Source: Bacteroidales bacterium (GTDB taxonomy: Bacteria > Bacteroidota > Bacteroidia > Bacteroidales > JAOZQN01). From it: a stretch of 18,219 nt of DNA. The stretch is taken from positions 1 to 18,219 of the forward strand of contig JAOZTW010000015.1 in assembly GCA_029938985.1 (NCBI GenBank). The letters are read 5' to 3'. Position numbers and translations under genes: made by a program. Shown one piece after another: positions 1 to 7,306 of the stretch (its first letter is position 1; each line of letters starts with the position of its first letter). The notes under the pieces were generated by a model. It saw only the letters and a program-made list of their open reading frames with translations, ran no database searches and was not told the origin of the DNA.

Positions 1-346
1 GAAATAAAATCATATTTTTGTAAATACTTGTTAATCATACCAACACTGTTTTGTATGGACTATCAGATTTTGATGCAGTAACAAAAACAAATGTAAATAG
101 CACTGTTTATTAAAATTAACTCTGTAAATATAGATGTTTTTCCTAATCCTACAACAGATTTTGTTAACCTTAATACAAACAATACTGGAGTTTATGAAAT
201 TTTGGATATAACAGGAAAACAAATCACTACAGGAAATATTGCAAACGGAAATAATATTATCTTTCTTAATAATGAAGAAAAAGGTATTTATTTTATAAAA
301 ATAAAAACAGAAGCAGAAATATTCACTCAAAAACTAATAATTCAAT
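1..346 (+). pseudogene. 3' end of a T9SS-exported protein (C-terminal sorting domain), frameshifted
   Basis: The last ~75 codons (frame of 115-346) read I-N-S-V-N-I-D-V-F-P-N-P-T-T-D-F-V-N-L and continue through G-V-Y-E-I-L-D-I-T-G-K to K-G-I-Y-F-I-K-I and a terminal K-L-I-I-Q stop. This is the classic type A T9SS C-terminal sorting domain, which directs cargo through the type IX secretion system to the outer membrane or the outside. The preceding coding-like stretch (about 24-110, ending N-S-T-V-Y) is in a different frame, so one extra T near 111 breaks the gene. A further stop at 21-23 suggests another lesion. The rest of the protein lies left of the window, so its function is unknown. Either real decay or sequencing errors could explain the shifts. 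The next gene starts 6 bases after the stop. Confidence 0.8.
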
Positions 347-351
347 AAATC

Positions 352-1137
352 ATGAAAAAAACATTTTTATTATTAATAGCAATTTCAATAACTATTTTTG
401 CAAATCACAGTGGCAGTTAATTAACGATAATGTAGCAGGCGGAACAGTAAAGCGAACACAAATTGAAATAGCACAAGATGGAACTGTTTACGTTTCGTAT
501 CAAAAACACAATGGTAGCTCTTACGATTTGAGAGTAAAAAAATATGATGGCAATAATTGGACAGAAATATCAAACGAACCTCTCGCAACTGGTGCTTACG
601 AAAATTCTTTAAGAATAAGCGAAGACGGAACGCTATATATTTTATTTGTTGATGAAGAAATATCAACAGGAAACGGAACAGGAAAAGCAAGCTGTATGAA
701 ATACGTGGGTGGAACAAACTGGGAATATGTTGGAGAACGTGGTTTCTCGCCAGCAGATATTAATTTGCCCGATTTATGTTTCTACTCCAAAGGAAATCCT
801 TATGCTGGTTTTAAAGAAAGAGATTCTGACTACAATGGTGGACTTTATGCCGTGTCTGTTATGACATTTCAACGGTAGCTGGAAGTTTATAGGAGAACGA
901 GGAATAATTTCGTGTTGGAGTGGCTGTGCTTTAAGACTTGACAACAACGATGTTCCATATATTGCTTCGGCAGAAAGAACAAGCAACGATATTAATAAAC
1001 TTAGAATTTTTAAATACGATGGAGAAAACTGGATAGAACCAGCGACAGGAACACAATCGGAGCAAACAGTGTTTGGATTAAATATTAGATTTAACACCGA
1101 AAATGTTCCACCTGTTTCTTTTACCGAATTTGAATAA
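352..1137 (+). pseudogene. Secreted propeller-like repeat protein, broken by two frameshifts
   Basis: The start at 352 gives a signal peptide (M-K-K-T-F-L-L-L-I-A-I-S-I-T-I-F-A) but stops at 418-420. The natural continuation, W-Q-L-I-N-D-N-V-A-G-G, is in the next frame from 411, as if one base were missing near 405. That frame runs to a stop at 876-878. The sequence N-G-S-W-K-F-I-G-E-R-G then continues in the original frame from about 874 to a stop at 1135-1137. The conceptual product of about 262 residues has repeated blades with K-Y-D-G-x-N-W, W-x-x-x-G-E-R-G and D-x-x-x-x-P-Y-I/A-x, as in extracellular beta-propeller-like proteins of Bacteroidota. It has no T9SS tail and stops mid-pattern, so it also looks truncated at its 3' end. 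Whether it was functional, or whether the shifts are assembly errors, cannot be told here. Confidence 0.7.
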
Positions 1138-1145
1138 ATTTCAAC

Positions 1146-1472
1146 TTACCATTTCTTTTTCCAATCAAGCGTTTTTTCAAAATCTATAAATGTTTTAAAG
1201 TTTATTTGTTTTACCAAATCTCCAAAAAAAGTAATATCAAAATAAAAATTATCGCCAGGTTGATATGCCAATGGTTGTTTTTCGTTTATGCTTATAGAAT
1301 AAGGTTTTTGTTTGCCTCCATCTTCCGATTTGGCAAAAAAAACTTCAAAAATATCTTTGTTATTTTCTTTTAGACTATAACCTAAAACGCCCCTAATTGT
1401 AGGAGCGATAAAAGAGGGAAAAACTATCAGTTTATCCACCAAGTAATGAAATCTTATTTTGTGTATTTTCAT
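1146..1472 (-). CDS. Short Cas6 N-terminal-like (RAMP fold) protein
   Basis: The 108-residue product has features reminiscent of the N-terminal half of CRISPR Cas6 endoribonucleases. These are F-P-S-F-I-A-P-T-I-R-G-V-L-G-Y-S-L (residues 18-34, like the Cas6 'G-x-x-L-R-G-A-F-G-x-A-L' segment), an I-F-E-x-F-F strand (41-46), P-Y-S-I (57-60), and Q-P-G-D-N-F-Y-F-D-I-T-F-F-G (71-84, like 'Y-x-P-G-D-x-F-x-F-D-L-T-L-F-G'). The C-terminal half, including the glycine-rich RNA-binding loop, is absent and the protein ends in W-K-K-K-W. It follows the receiver-like gene by 8 bases on the same strand, so the two are probably co-transcribed. No CRISPR array or other cas gene is visible. It could be a truncated cas6, a repurposed single-RAMP protein, or an unrelated family with convergent motifs. 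The Cas6 relation is judged by eye only. Confidence 0.55.
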   Translation of the reverse strand: MKIHKIRFHYLVDKLIVFPSFIAPTIRGVLGYSLKENNKDIFEVFFAKSEDGGKQKPYSISINEKQPLAYQPGDNFYFDITFFGDLVKQINFKTFIDFEKTLDWKKKW

Positions 1473-1480
1473 TATATATA

Positions 1481-2341
1481 TTAATCAATCAATTTATTAG
1501 CCCACACACATAATTCCAAAAAAGCAAAAATCAAACTATTTACTGTATATTTGGTTGGGTGAAAATCTCGCTTGGTCAAAAAAGAACTATGGACTCCATA
1601 ACGGCTTGATAAACTATAAATATCCATTGCAAAATCAAATAAATAGAGTGGCATTTTTCTTTGATTTTTTAGACGTACAATAATATTTTTGGTACGGCTC
1701 ATATTACGAGTACTGATACGCATTGGATTTTCGCCCAAAAAATTTACCGCCACAATATCAAAAAGTCGTTCTTCCAAACGGCGTAAAATTGTTAATTTAG
1801 AAACCATTACTCCAAAATCAACATCTTGCATTTCTTGCAACAAATCAATTAATAGCTGTTCGTCTTCGGGAGAAAAATATTCTTCAAAAAAATCAAACAC
1901 TTCTTTATGCTGGTTTTTAATTTGTGTTTCGGGTAGCTGTTCTATTTTATCGGTCATAAATTTAAACATTTTAATATGATCTTTGTTCTTTTCAAAAACC
2001 TGTGTAATACCATCTAAATCATCTTCAAAATCTTTGATATTCAAGGTGTTTACACAATAAGGAACAAACCTATTATGAATATGCTCAATATCGGTGAGCC
2101 TATGCAAAGCATGAAAAACAAAATTACTTTTGGCTGTTTTGGGGTCTTGTCCCTCAGATACTGGGCAGTAGCCATCAAGAATAACTGCTTTTAATTCACT
2201 ATTGTTTTCTAAAGCTTCAATACCTTGTTCTAAATTATGATAGTATTCTATAATTAGATGATATTTTTTTGCTTCTTTTTTTAATGCTCTACAATAAATT
2301 TTGTCGTCGTCTATTAATATAATATGTTTTTTTTGGGACAT
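1481..2341 (-). CDS. Orphan receiver-domain-like protein with helical C-terminal domain
   Basis: Residues 1 to about 130 resemble a response-regulator receiver. There is a hydrophobic strand H-I-I-L-I followed by the acidic cluster D11-D12-D13, and a second strand K-A-V-I-L-D56, where D56 would be the phospho-acceptor. The later half is atypical: R-F-V-P-Y-C-V-N-T replaces the usual beta-4 V-x-x-x-T/S, and the beta-5 lysine is unclear. The C-terminal part (about 145-286) is helical with no DNA-binding motif I recognise. It ends with S-S-R-Y-G-V-H-S, P-T-K-Y-T-V-N-S-L-I-F-A-F-L-E and a W-A-N-K-L-I-D tail. I recall this type of tail in uncharacterised Bacteroidota proteins but cannot name its family. 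No histidine kinase is nearby. It is the first gene of a two-gene unit with the Cas6-like protein. The output of the domain is unknown. Confidence 0.7.
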   Translation of the reverse strand: MSQKKHIILIDDDKIYCRALKKEAKKYHLIIEYYHNLEQGIEALENNSELKAVILDGYCPVSEGQDPKTAKSNFVFHALHRLTDIEHIHNRFVPYCVNTLNIKDFEDDLDGITQVFEKNKDHIKMFKFMTDKIEQLPETQIKNQHKEVFDFFEEYFSPEDEQLLIDLLQEMQDVDFGVMVSKLTILRRLEERLFDIVAVNFLGENPMRISTRNMSRTKNIIVRLKNQRKMPLYLFDFAMDIYSLSSRYGVHSSFLTKRDFHPTKYTVNSLIFAFLELCVWANKLID

Positions 2342-2562
2342 TAATTAATTATTTTTAAAAATTGATATTTATTTTTTTAGGCTCATATAGATAATCAAAG
2401 ACTATTTATTTTGGAAAAAAATTACGTTTCAAAAAGCAAATATTTTTATCTATTTTATTCTACCAACTGTGTATAAAAACGATAGAATTAATTGATAATG
2501 TGGATACAGCACCCCCCAGTGGAATGCTATAATTTGTATAAAAAAAACGTATTTTTATTGCA

Positions 2563-2575
2563 CACCGCTTTGGTG
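2563..2575. repeat. Small REP-like hairpin CACC-GCTTT-GGTG
   Basis: The sequence CACCGCTTTGGTG forms a 4-bp stem around GCTTT, with flanking bases GCA and CG. It resembles the other GGTG/CACC hairpin at 12784-12796 (GCACC-AAC-GGTGC), suggesting a scattered short repeat type. Confidence 0.35.
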
Positions 2576-3091
2576 CGTTTACAAAATTTCTATAAATATA
2601 AGTAAGTACTCATACAAAAGTTTTTATTCATTTGTATTTCCTTAATCTATTGGTTTATAATCACATAATTGTATCATTGAACCATTGAATAATTGTATCA
2701 TTCCTTAGGTAATCATATAAAAACAACACTTATTTATAGGCTATTTTTGAATTAGACAAGGCGTAAAATATTCGCATATTGCTTATATGGTAATCTTTTA
2801 CAATAAAGCATAATGCTAAAATTGACCTTAAAAAGTGACATTTATATATGATTAACTACTTATTGCACTGCTAATGCAAAAAATAAATAAAACCTCAATT
2901 GTCTATAAGAGCTTTTTTTTTAATATGTAAAGTTAATATTTATTATTTAACCTACAAATAAACTATAAATATTTTACTTAAAACGCCTAATAATATTGCA
3001 ATCTTAAATTTTCCTTGGGTAGAAAAAAAGTGGAAATAAATACTTTTTGGCTTTCCATGTAACGTTGAATTTTATAATTATAAAACTTCTG

Positions 3092-3183
3092 CTTTGTCAA
3101 AGTTTTTTCACTTTGACAAAGTTGTAATTCGCTGTATATTCGTGGTAGTCACAACTTTGCCAAAGTTCCATACTTTGGCAAAG
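3092..3183. repeat. Two tandem CTTTG(T/C)CAAAG hairpins
   Basis: The first hairpin is CTTTGTCAAAG, an 8-base loop, then CTTTGACAAAG (3092-3121), a perfect 11-bp stem. The second is CTTTGCCAAAGT, TCCAT, ACTTTGGCAAAG (3155-3183), a perfect 12-bp stem. A 33-base spacer lies between them. Each arm is itself near-palindromic, so alternative cross-pairing between the two hairpins is possible. Similar CTTTGnCAAAG hairpins occur between genes in other Bacteroidota (recalled, not checked). The role could be REP-like repeat or a terminator. Confidence 0.7.
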
Positions 3184-3194
3184 GGATTTTTTTT

Positions 3195-3216
3195 GTCCAA
3201 TTTTAAGTGGGTAGCC
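3195..3216 (-). repeat. Dispersed 22-base motif, copy 1 (GGCTACC...TTGGAC)
   Basis: Read on the minus strand this is GGCTACC-CAC-TTAAA-A-TTGGAC. The plus-strand copy at 8073-8094 reads GGCTACC-TGT-TTAAA-G-TTGGAC. The two differ at 4 of 22 positions, all transitions. A third, partial copy is the right arm of the hairpin at 8168-8191. The motif therefore appears to mark the ends of a repeat family. Confidence 0.5.
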
Positions 3217-3399
3217 TCCTTTTTGTATAGTGTAGGTTTTCATTAAGAAATAAAATGGTTTACTGTCAAATATTGAATAAAATAAGTAAATTAGGTTTAG
3301 GTATATTAAAACAAATAGAAAAAACAGCTTTAAAAATAAAAGAAGAATAAGTTTGAAAACAAAGAAAGGAATAATCAATTGTATTTCAACCGTATTTCA

Positions 3400-6015
3400 T
3401 TAATTTAGTACTTTTTTAATATCGCTCAAAGCATTTAATGCCTCTAATGGAGTGAGATTATTTACATCTAAATCCAACAGTTTATCTCTAATTTGTTTAA
3501 GAACAGGGTCGTCTAATTGAAAAATACTCATTTGATAGCCAGTTCTTTTTTTCGCAATTTTTGCAACAGGTTTTGCAAGTGATTTTTCGTCATTACTTTT
3601 TTCTAATTCAGATAAAATTTTGTTGGCACGTTTAACAACACTTTTAGGCATACCAGCAAGTTTTGCAACATGAATACCAAAACTATGTTCACTACCGCCA
3701 CGTACCAGTTTGCGTAGAAAAATAATTTTTTGACGATATTCTTTTATCGAAACATTATAATTTTTTATTCTTTTAAAAGATGCCTCCATTTCGTTGAGTT
3801 CGTGATAGTGAGTTGCAAAAAGAGTTTTTGGTCTTTCGTTGTGTAGTTCATGAATATATTCTACAATAGACCAAGCAATTGAAATACCATCGTAAGTACT
3901 TGTGCCTCTGCCAAGTTCGTCAAAAAGAATTAATGAACGATGCGATAAATTATTCAAAATACTTGCTGCTTCATTCATTTCTACCATAAAAGTAGATTCT
4001 CCAAGCGAAATATTATCTGACGCTCCAACACGTGTAAATATTTTGTCCACATATCCAATACTCGCAGATTTTGCAGGCACAAACGAACCTATTTGAGCCA
4101 TCAAAACAATAAGAGCAGTTTGTCGCAAAAGTGCCGACTTGCCCGACATGTTTGGACCTGTTATCATAATAACCTGTTGTTTTTTATCGTCCAAAAACAC
4201 ATCGTTAGGAATATATTCCTCGTCAATTGGCAATTGTTTTTCTATCACAGGGTGGCGACCATCTTTTATGTCAATCACCACGGTATCATTTACTTCGGGT
4301 CTCGAATAATCGTTTTCTACAGCAACATTTGCAAACGAAATTAAGCAATCAAGCTCTGCCAACAGATTTGCATTCAGTTGAATAGCTTCAATAAAATCAG
4401 ACAGACTAATAACTAAGTCCTCATATAATTTTGTTTCTATTTTCAAAATTTTATCTTCAGCACCAAGTATTTTTGCTTCATATTCTTTTAATTCCTGATT
4501 TATATATCTTTCAGAACCCACAAGTGTTTGTTTTCTAATCCAATCGGCAGGAACACGATTTTTGTGTTTATGAGTAACTTCTATATAATAACCAAAAACT
4601 CTATTAAAATTTATTTTTAGAGAAGGTATTTTTGTTATTTTAGATAAACGTTGCAACATTTCGTTAATAAAAGTTTTACCAGATGTAGAAATAGCTCTTA
4701 ATTCATCAAGCTCTTCCGAAACATTATCCGCAATAACTTTTCCTTTGCCTATTGTATTTGACGGTTCGTTAACAAGTTGATTTTCAATTTTATTTTTAAC
4801 CGAAAAACAAACATTTAATTGTTCCCCAATTTTTTGAAACAAAGCTACTGATTTGTCAGTTGTAGAGTTAAGTTTCTGTTTTATAGGTACAATAGCATTT
4901 AACGCATTTTTAAGTTGTACAACTTCTCTTGGCTTTATTCGGCGTGTAGCAATTTTTGAAACAAGTCGTTCTAAGTCTCCAATTTTTTTAAGTTCTTGTT
5001 CTAATTCTGTTTTAAAACTTGTGTTTTTCATAAAAAAACCAGTAGCATCTAAACGATTTTTTATAGGTTTTATTTCTTTTAACGGAAGTGCTATCCAACG
5101 TTTTAGCATTCTTCCTCCCATAGGAGAAATTGTTTTGTCAAGTACTTGCAAAAGTGTTTTTCCGCCTTCGCTTATTGAGTTGAAAATTTCAAGATTTCTT
5201 ATAGTAAATTTGTCAAGCCAAACATTGTAATCTTCCTCAATACGAGATATTTGTGTAATATGTTTTAAGTCGTCGTGGCGTGTTAAATCAAGATAATGTA
5301 AAATTGCTCCAGCTGCGGTAACAGCTTTTTCATATCTATCTACACCAAAACCTTTTAACGATTGTGTGTCAAACTGTTTTTGCAAACGTTCTTTTGCTGA
5401 ACCTTTTTCCAACATCCAATCTTCTATAGGGTAAATGTAAAATTTATCTCCAAAAATTTCAATAAATTCCTTTTTTAGAGAACGGTCAAATAGTATCTCT
5501 TTGGGATTAAGACTATTCAACAGTTTATCAATATAATCATAACTTCCTTGTGCGGCATAAAATTCGCCTGTTGAAATATCTAAAAATGAGACTCCTGCAA
5601 TATTTTTGGCAAAATTAACACAAGCAAGAAAATTATTTTCTTTATGTTCAAGCACATTATCATTTAAAGAAACACCAGGAGTAACAAGTTCGGTAACTCC
5701 ACGTTTAACAATTTTTTTTGTCTTTTTGGGGTCTTCAAGTTGCTCACAAATAGCTACTCTTTGTCCAGCTCTCACAAGTTTTGGAAGATAGGTGTCTAAG
5801 GCATGATATGGAAAACCAGCAAGGTCAACATAAGCTGCCGCACCATTTGCTCGTTTCGTGAGAGTTATACCAAGTATTTCGGAGGTTTTAACTGCATCTT
5901 TATCAAAAGTTTCATAAAAATCACCTACTCTAAACAACAAAATAGCATCTGGGTGTTTTGTTTTTATGTTAAAATACTGCCTCATCAAAGGAGTTTTCAC
6001 TATTTGTTTTGCCAT
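3400..6015 (-). CDS. mutS: DNA mismatch repair protein MutS
   Basis: The product is an 871-residue, full-length MutS1, which recognises base mismatches and small loops and starts methyl-independent mismatch repair with MutL. The mismatch-reading motif G-D-F-Y-E (F33-x-E35) is intact in the N-terminal domain, so this is MutS1 and not a MutS2. The ATPase has Walker A G-P-N-M-S-G-K-S at 620-627 and Walker B with D-E-L-G-R-G-T-S-T (D699, E700), followed by the A-T-H-Y-H-E-L switch. The C-terminus carries a short tail ending in D-I-K-K-V-L-N. The start at 6015 is the ATG directly before K-Q-I-V-K-T-P-L-M-R-Q-Y. No Shine-Dalgarno is visible. No mutL is nearby. A small inverted-repeat element lies just upstream (6068-6200), probably between the gene and whatever drives it. 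Confidence 0.98.
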   Translation of the reverse strand: MAKQIVKTPLMRQYFNIKTKHPDAILLFRVGDFYETFDKDAVKTSEILGITLTKRANGAAAYVDLAGFPYHALDTYLPKLVRAGQRVAICEQLEDPKKTKKIVKRGVTELVTPGVSLNDNVLEHKENNFLACVNFAKNIAGVSFLDISTGEFYAAQGSYDYIDKLLNSLNPKEILFDRSLKKEFIEIFGDKFYIYPIEDWMLEKGSAKERLQKQFDTQSLKGFGVDRYEKAVTAAGAILHYLDLTRHDDLKHITQISRIEEDYNVWLDKFTIRNLEIFNSISEGGKTLLQVLDKTISPMGGRMLKRWIALPLKEIKPIKNRLDATGFFMKNTSFKTELEQELKKIGDLERLVSKIATRRIKPREVVQLKNALNAIVPIKQKLNSTTDKSVALFQKIGEQLNVCFSVKNKIENQLVNEPSNTIGKGKVIADNVSEELDELRAISTSGKTFINEMLQRLSKITKIPSLKINFNRVFGYYIEVTHKHKNRVPADWIRKQTLVGSERYINQELKEYEAKILGAEDKILKIETKLYEDLVISLSDFIEAIQLNANLLAELDCLISFANVAVENDYSRPEVNDTVVIDIKDGRHPVIEKQLPIDEEYIPNDVFLDDKKQQVIMITGPNMSGKSALLRQTALIVLMAQIGSFVPAKSASIGYVDKIFTRVGASDNISLGESTFMVEMNEAASILNNLSHRSLILFDELGRGTSTYDGISIAWSIVEYIHELHNERPKTLFATHYHELNEMEASFKRIKNYNVSIKEYRQKIIFLRKLVRGGSEHSFGIHVAKLAGMPKSVVKRANKILSELEKSNDEKSLAKPVAKIAKKRTGYQMSIFQLDDPVLKQIRDKLLDLDVNNLTPLEALNALSDIKKVLN

Positions 6016-6056
6016 AATATTAATTATTAGTAATTTAAATCGCTAATTATCTACTT

Positions 6057-6075
6057 AGTGAAAAAGAAAAAATAA
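6057..6075 (+). repeat. Dispersed 19-base AGTGAAAAAGAAAAAATAA, copy 1
   Basis: AGTGAAAAAGAAAAAATAA occurs here and, identically but inverted, at 11999-12017. A slightly longer relative, TACTTAGTGAAAA, is at 6052-6064 and 11852-11864. The copies sit at the outer edges of inverted-repeat structures, as expected of ends of one small element family. Confidence 0.5.
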
Positions 6076-6200
6076 TAAATTCGTAAACTGTTAGATTAGT
6101 TTGCTTTTTTTGGGATTTAAAACAAATTACTAATAATGAATTATTTGAAACTTTATTTTCTAAAAAAAGCAAACTAATCTAACAGTTTCCGAACTTATTT
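6068..6200. mobile_element. Small MITE-like inverted-repeat element
   Basis: Arms 6081-6111 and 6162-6192 are inverted copies 31 bases long with a single mismatch (TCGTAAACTGTTAG... versus TCGGAAACTGTTAG...). Weaker pairing extends outward to about 6068 and 6200. The middle is only 50 bases and codes for nothing. It lies between the end of the RNA ligase gene and the start of mutS. It is much longer than a usual terminator stem, so a non-autonomous mobile element is the preferred reading. It may still end transcription of the ligase gene. No target duplication could be defined. Confidence 0.6.
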
Positions 6201-6211
6201 TTGACAGTTCC

Positions 6212-7201
6212 TTACTCGTATTTTAATAAAAATTTTGGATTAACTGCTTTAAAGGACACCCGTTCTCCATTAAAATAGTTTTCTTTTATAGGACGAATAA
6301 CTATGCCTTCTCGCCACGATTTTTTGTTGATTAAAGAACGTTCAATTGATGATTCTACTAATTTTTCAATGTTATTTTCCAATTTGTATTTATCATTAAC
6401 AATAGGAACAGGTTTTAAATCAAGTGATTTAACGGTATTTGAAAATTCATTAAAATCTAAATATTTATGTTTATCAATATTAAAAATATTGAAGAAAAAT
6501 ACAGTTTGTCCTTTTAATTTAAGAGTATTTTTTTGTATTCCTTCACCTACAAGTTCACCTTGTATAGCCAAATTTCCTCCGAGCTTACGTAGTTTTTTTT
6601 CTATTTCTAAATCTCTTGCAACTTTCCAATAAGAATTTTCTTCCGATTCTATCAACTCTAAATTGCGACTACATACGCCAAACTCTCCATTATTTAAGAA
6701 ATAAGTTACACTGCTTCCATCTAATTTTTCGGTTATATAAAAATCCTCATCTTTATATTTATCAAGTAAATCTTGCAAAATTTGTACTCTTGTCTCATCT
6801 GTTTTTGGAATAAATGAAGGAAAACGTCCTTTTGCTGTTCCTGCCAAACAAGCTGGCATTGGTGGTTCGTATTTTATTATTCCCAATATTTCAGTTACAT
6901 CTAAACCTTCTTCTATTTTGGTGTCAGCTGGTAATATTGACAATGGAAAACATATACCCTGTGATACCTGTCCTCTTAGTTTTATAGTTTTTATTCGCAT
7001 TTTGCGAGCTTTCAAAAATTCAAATTCTGTTCGTTCTGGCAAAAGGCTGTCTATTTCAATATAAACACACAAATCACCTACTTTAAACTCTCCTTTTTTG
7101 GCAACTAATTGCCAGCCAAGTACATAAATCTTTTCAATTGCTTCTGCATCTTTTATGCTTTCCACAGCTTTAATTTTTTGTATTGATGCTAATTTTCTCA
7201 T
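6212..7201 (-). CDS. RNA ligase (ATP), DraRnl/DRB0094 type
   Basis: The 329-residue product matches the RNA ligase family typified by Deinococcus DRB0094 (DraRnl). An N-terminal OB-like domain (about 1-120, with G-D-L-C-V-Y-I-E-I-D-S-L-L-P) precedes the nucleotidyltransferase domain. Motif I is T-E-K-L-D-G-S-S with the predicted AMP-accepting K159. Later motifs include I-Q-G-E-L-V-G-E-G-I-Q (motif III region), R-E-G-I-V-I-R-P (motif IV) and F-K-A-V-N-P-K-F-L (motif V). Known members seal nicked RNA ends (3'-OH and 5'-phosphate) with ATP, but their cellular role is unsettled. The start at 7201 gives the usual N-terminus M-R-K-L-A-S-I-Q-K-I. It sits alone between a rhomboid gene and mutS on the same strand, with gaps of about 100-200 bases, so a shared operon is uncertain. 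Confidence 0.9.
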   Translation of the reverse strand: MRKLASIQKIKAVESIKDAEAIEKIYVLGWQLVAKKGEFKVGDLCVYIEIDSLLPERTEFEFLKARKMRIKTIKLRGQVSQGICFPLSILPADTKIEEGLDVTEILGIIKYEPPMPACLAGTAKGRFPSFIPKTDETRVQILQDLLDKYKDEDFYITEKLDGSSVTYFLNNGEFGVCSRNLELIESEENSYWKVARDLEIEKKLRKLGGNLAIQGELVGEGIQKNTLKLKGQTVFFFNIFNIDKHKYLDFNEFSNTVKSLDLKPVPIVNDKYKLENNIEKLVESSIERSLINKKSWREGIVIRPIKENYFNGERVSFKAVNPKFLLKYE

Positions 7202-7271
7202 AATTAATAAGTTTTGTAAATGTTTTTAAAAATGATAATCATATTAAGGTAAGTATGTTTTTTTGAGGTTT

Positions 7272-7279
7272 CAAAAATA
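7272..7279 (-). promoter_or_regulatory. Possible Bacteroidota -7 box for the RNA ligase gene
   Basis: On the minus strand this reads TATTTTTG, matching TAnnTTTG. It lies about 70 bases before the ligase ATG. No well-spaced -33 TTTG accompanies it, so this is tentative. Confidence 0.25.
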
Positions 7280-7306
7280 TAATATACTGTCAACAAGTGA
7301 TATACC

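Larger units (their letters stand above)
2342..3399. other. Gene-free region with repeats
   Basis: About 1 kb lies between the receiver-like gene start and the end of mutS. No credible coding sequence is seen. It holds a REP-like hairpin (2563-2575), a 14-base direct repeat ATAATTGTATCATT at 2665-2678 and 2689-2702, two strong tandem hairpins (3092-3121, 3155-3183) and one copy of a dispersed 22-base motif (3195-3216). The rest is AT-rich sequence with nothing recognisable. The promoter of the receiver-like gene should be near 2342-2450, but no clean TAnnTTTG box is seen. Confidence 0.6.

Noticed and set aside
31..717. Minus-strand ORFs opposite the T9SS and propeller-like genes
   Set aside because: The plus strand has recognisable motifs (sorting domain, K-Y-D-G-x-N-W repeats). 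The minus products are Phe/Leu/Cys-rich with no recognisable pattern.
2665..2702. Possible CRISPR-like repeat (ATAATTGTATCATT twice)
   Set aside because: Only two 14-base copies 24 bases apart in low-complexity AT-rich sequence. No array, although a Cas6-like gene is near.
3097..3378. 93-codon minus-strand ORF in the gap after mutS
   Set aside because: It lies over the two tandem hairpins and the dispersed 22-base motif, its N-terminal half is low-complexity hydrophobic, and its codons follow the repeats. It is best explained as a repeat-derived ORF.
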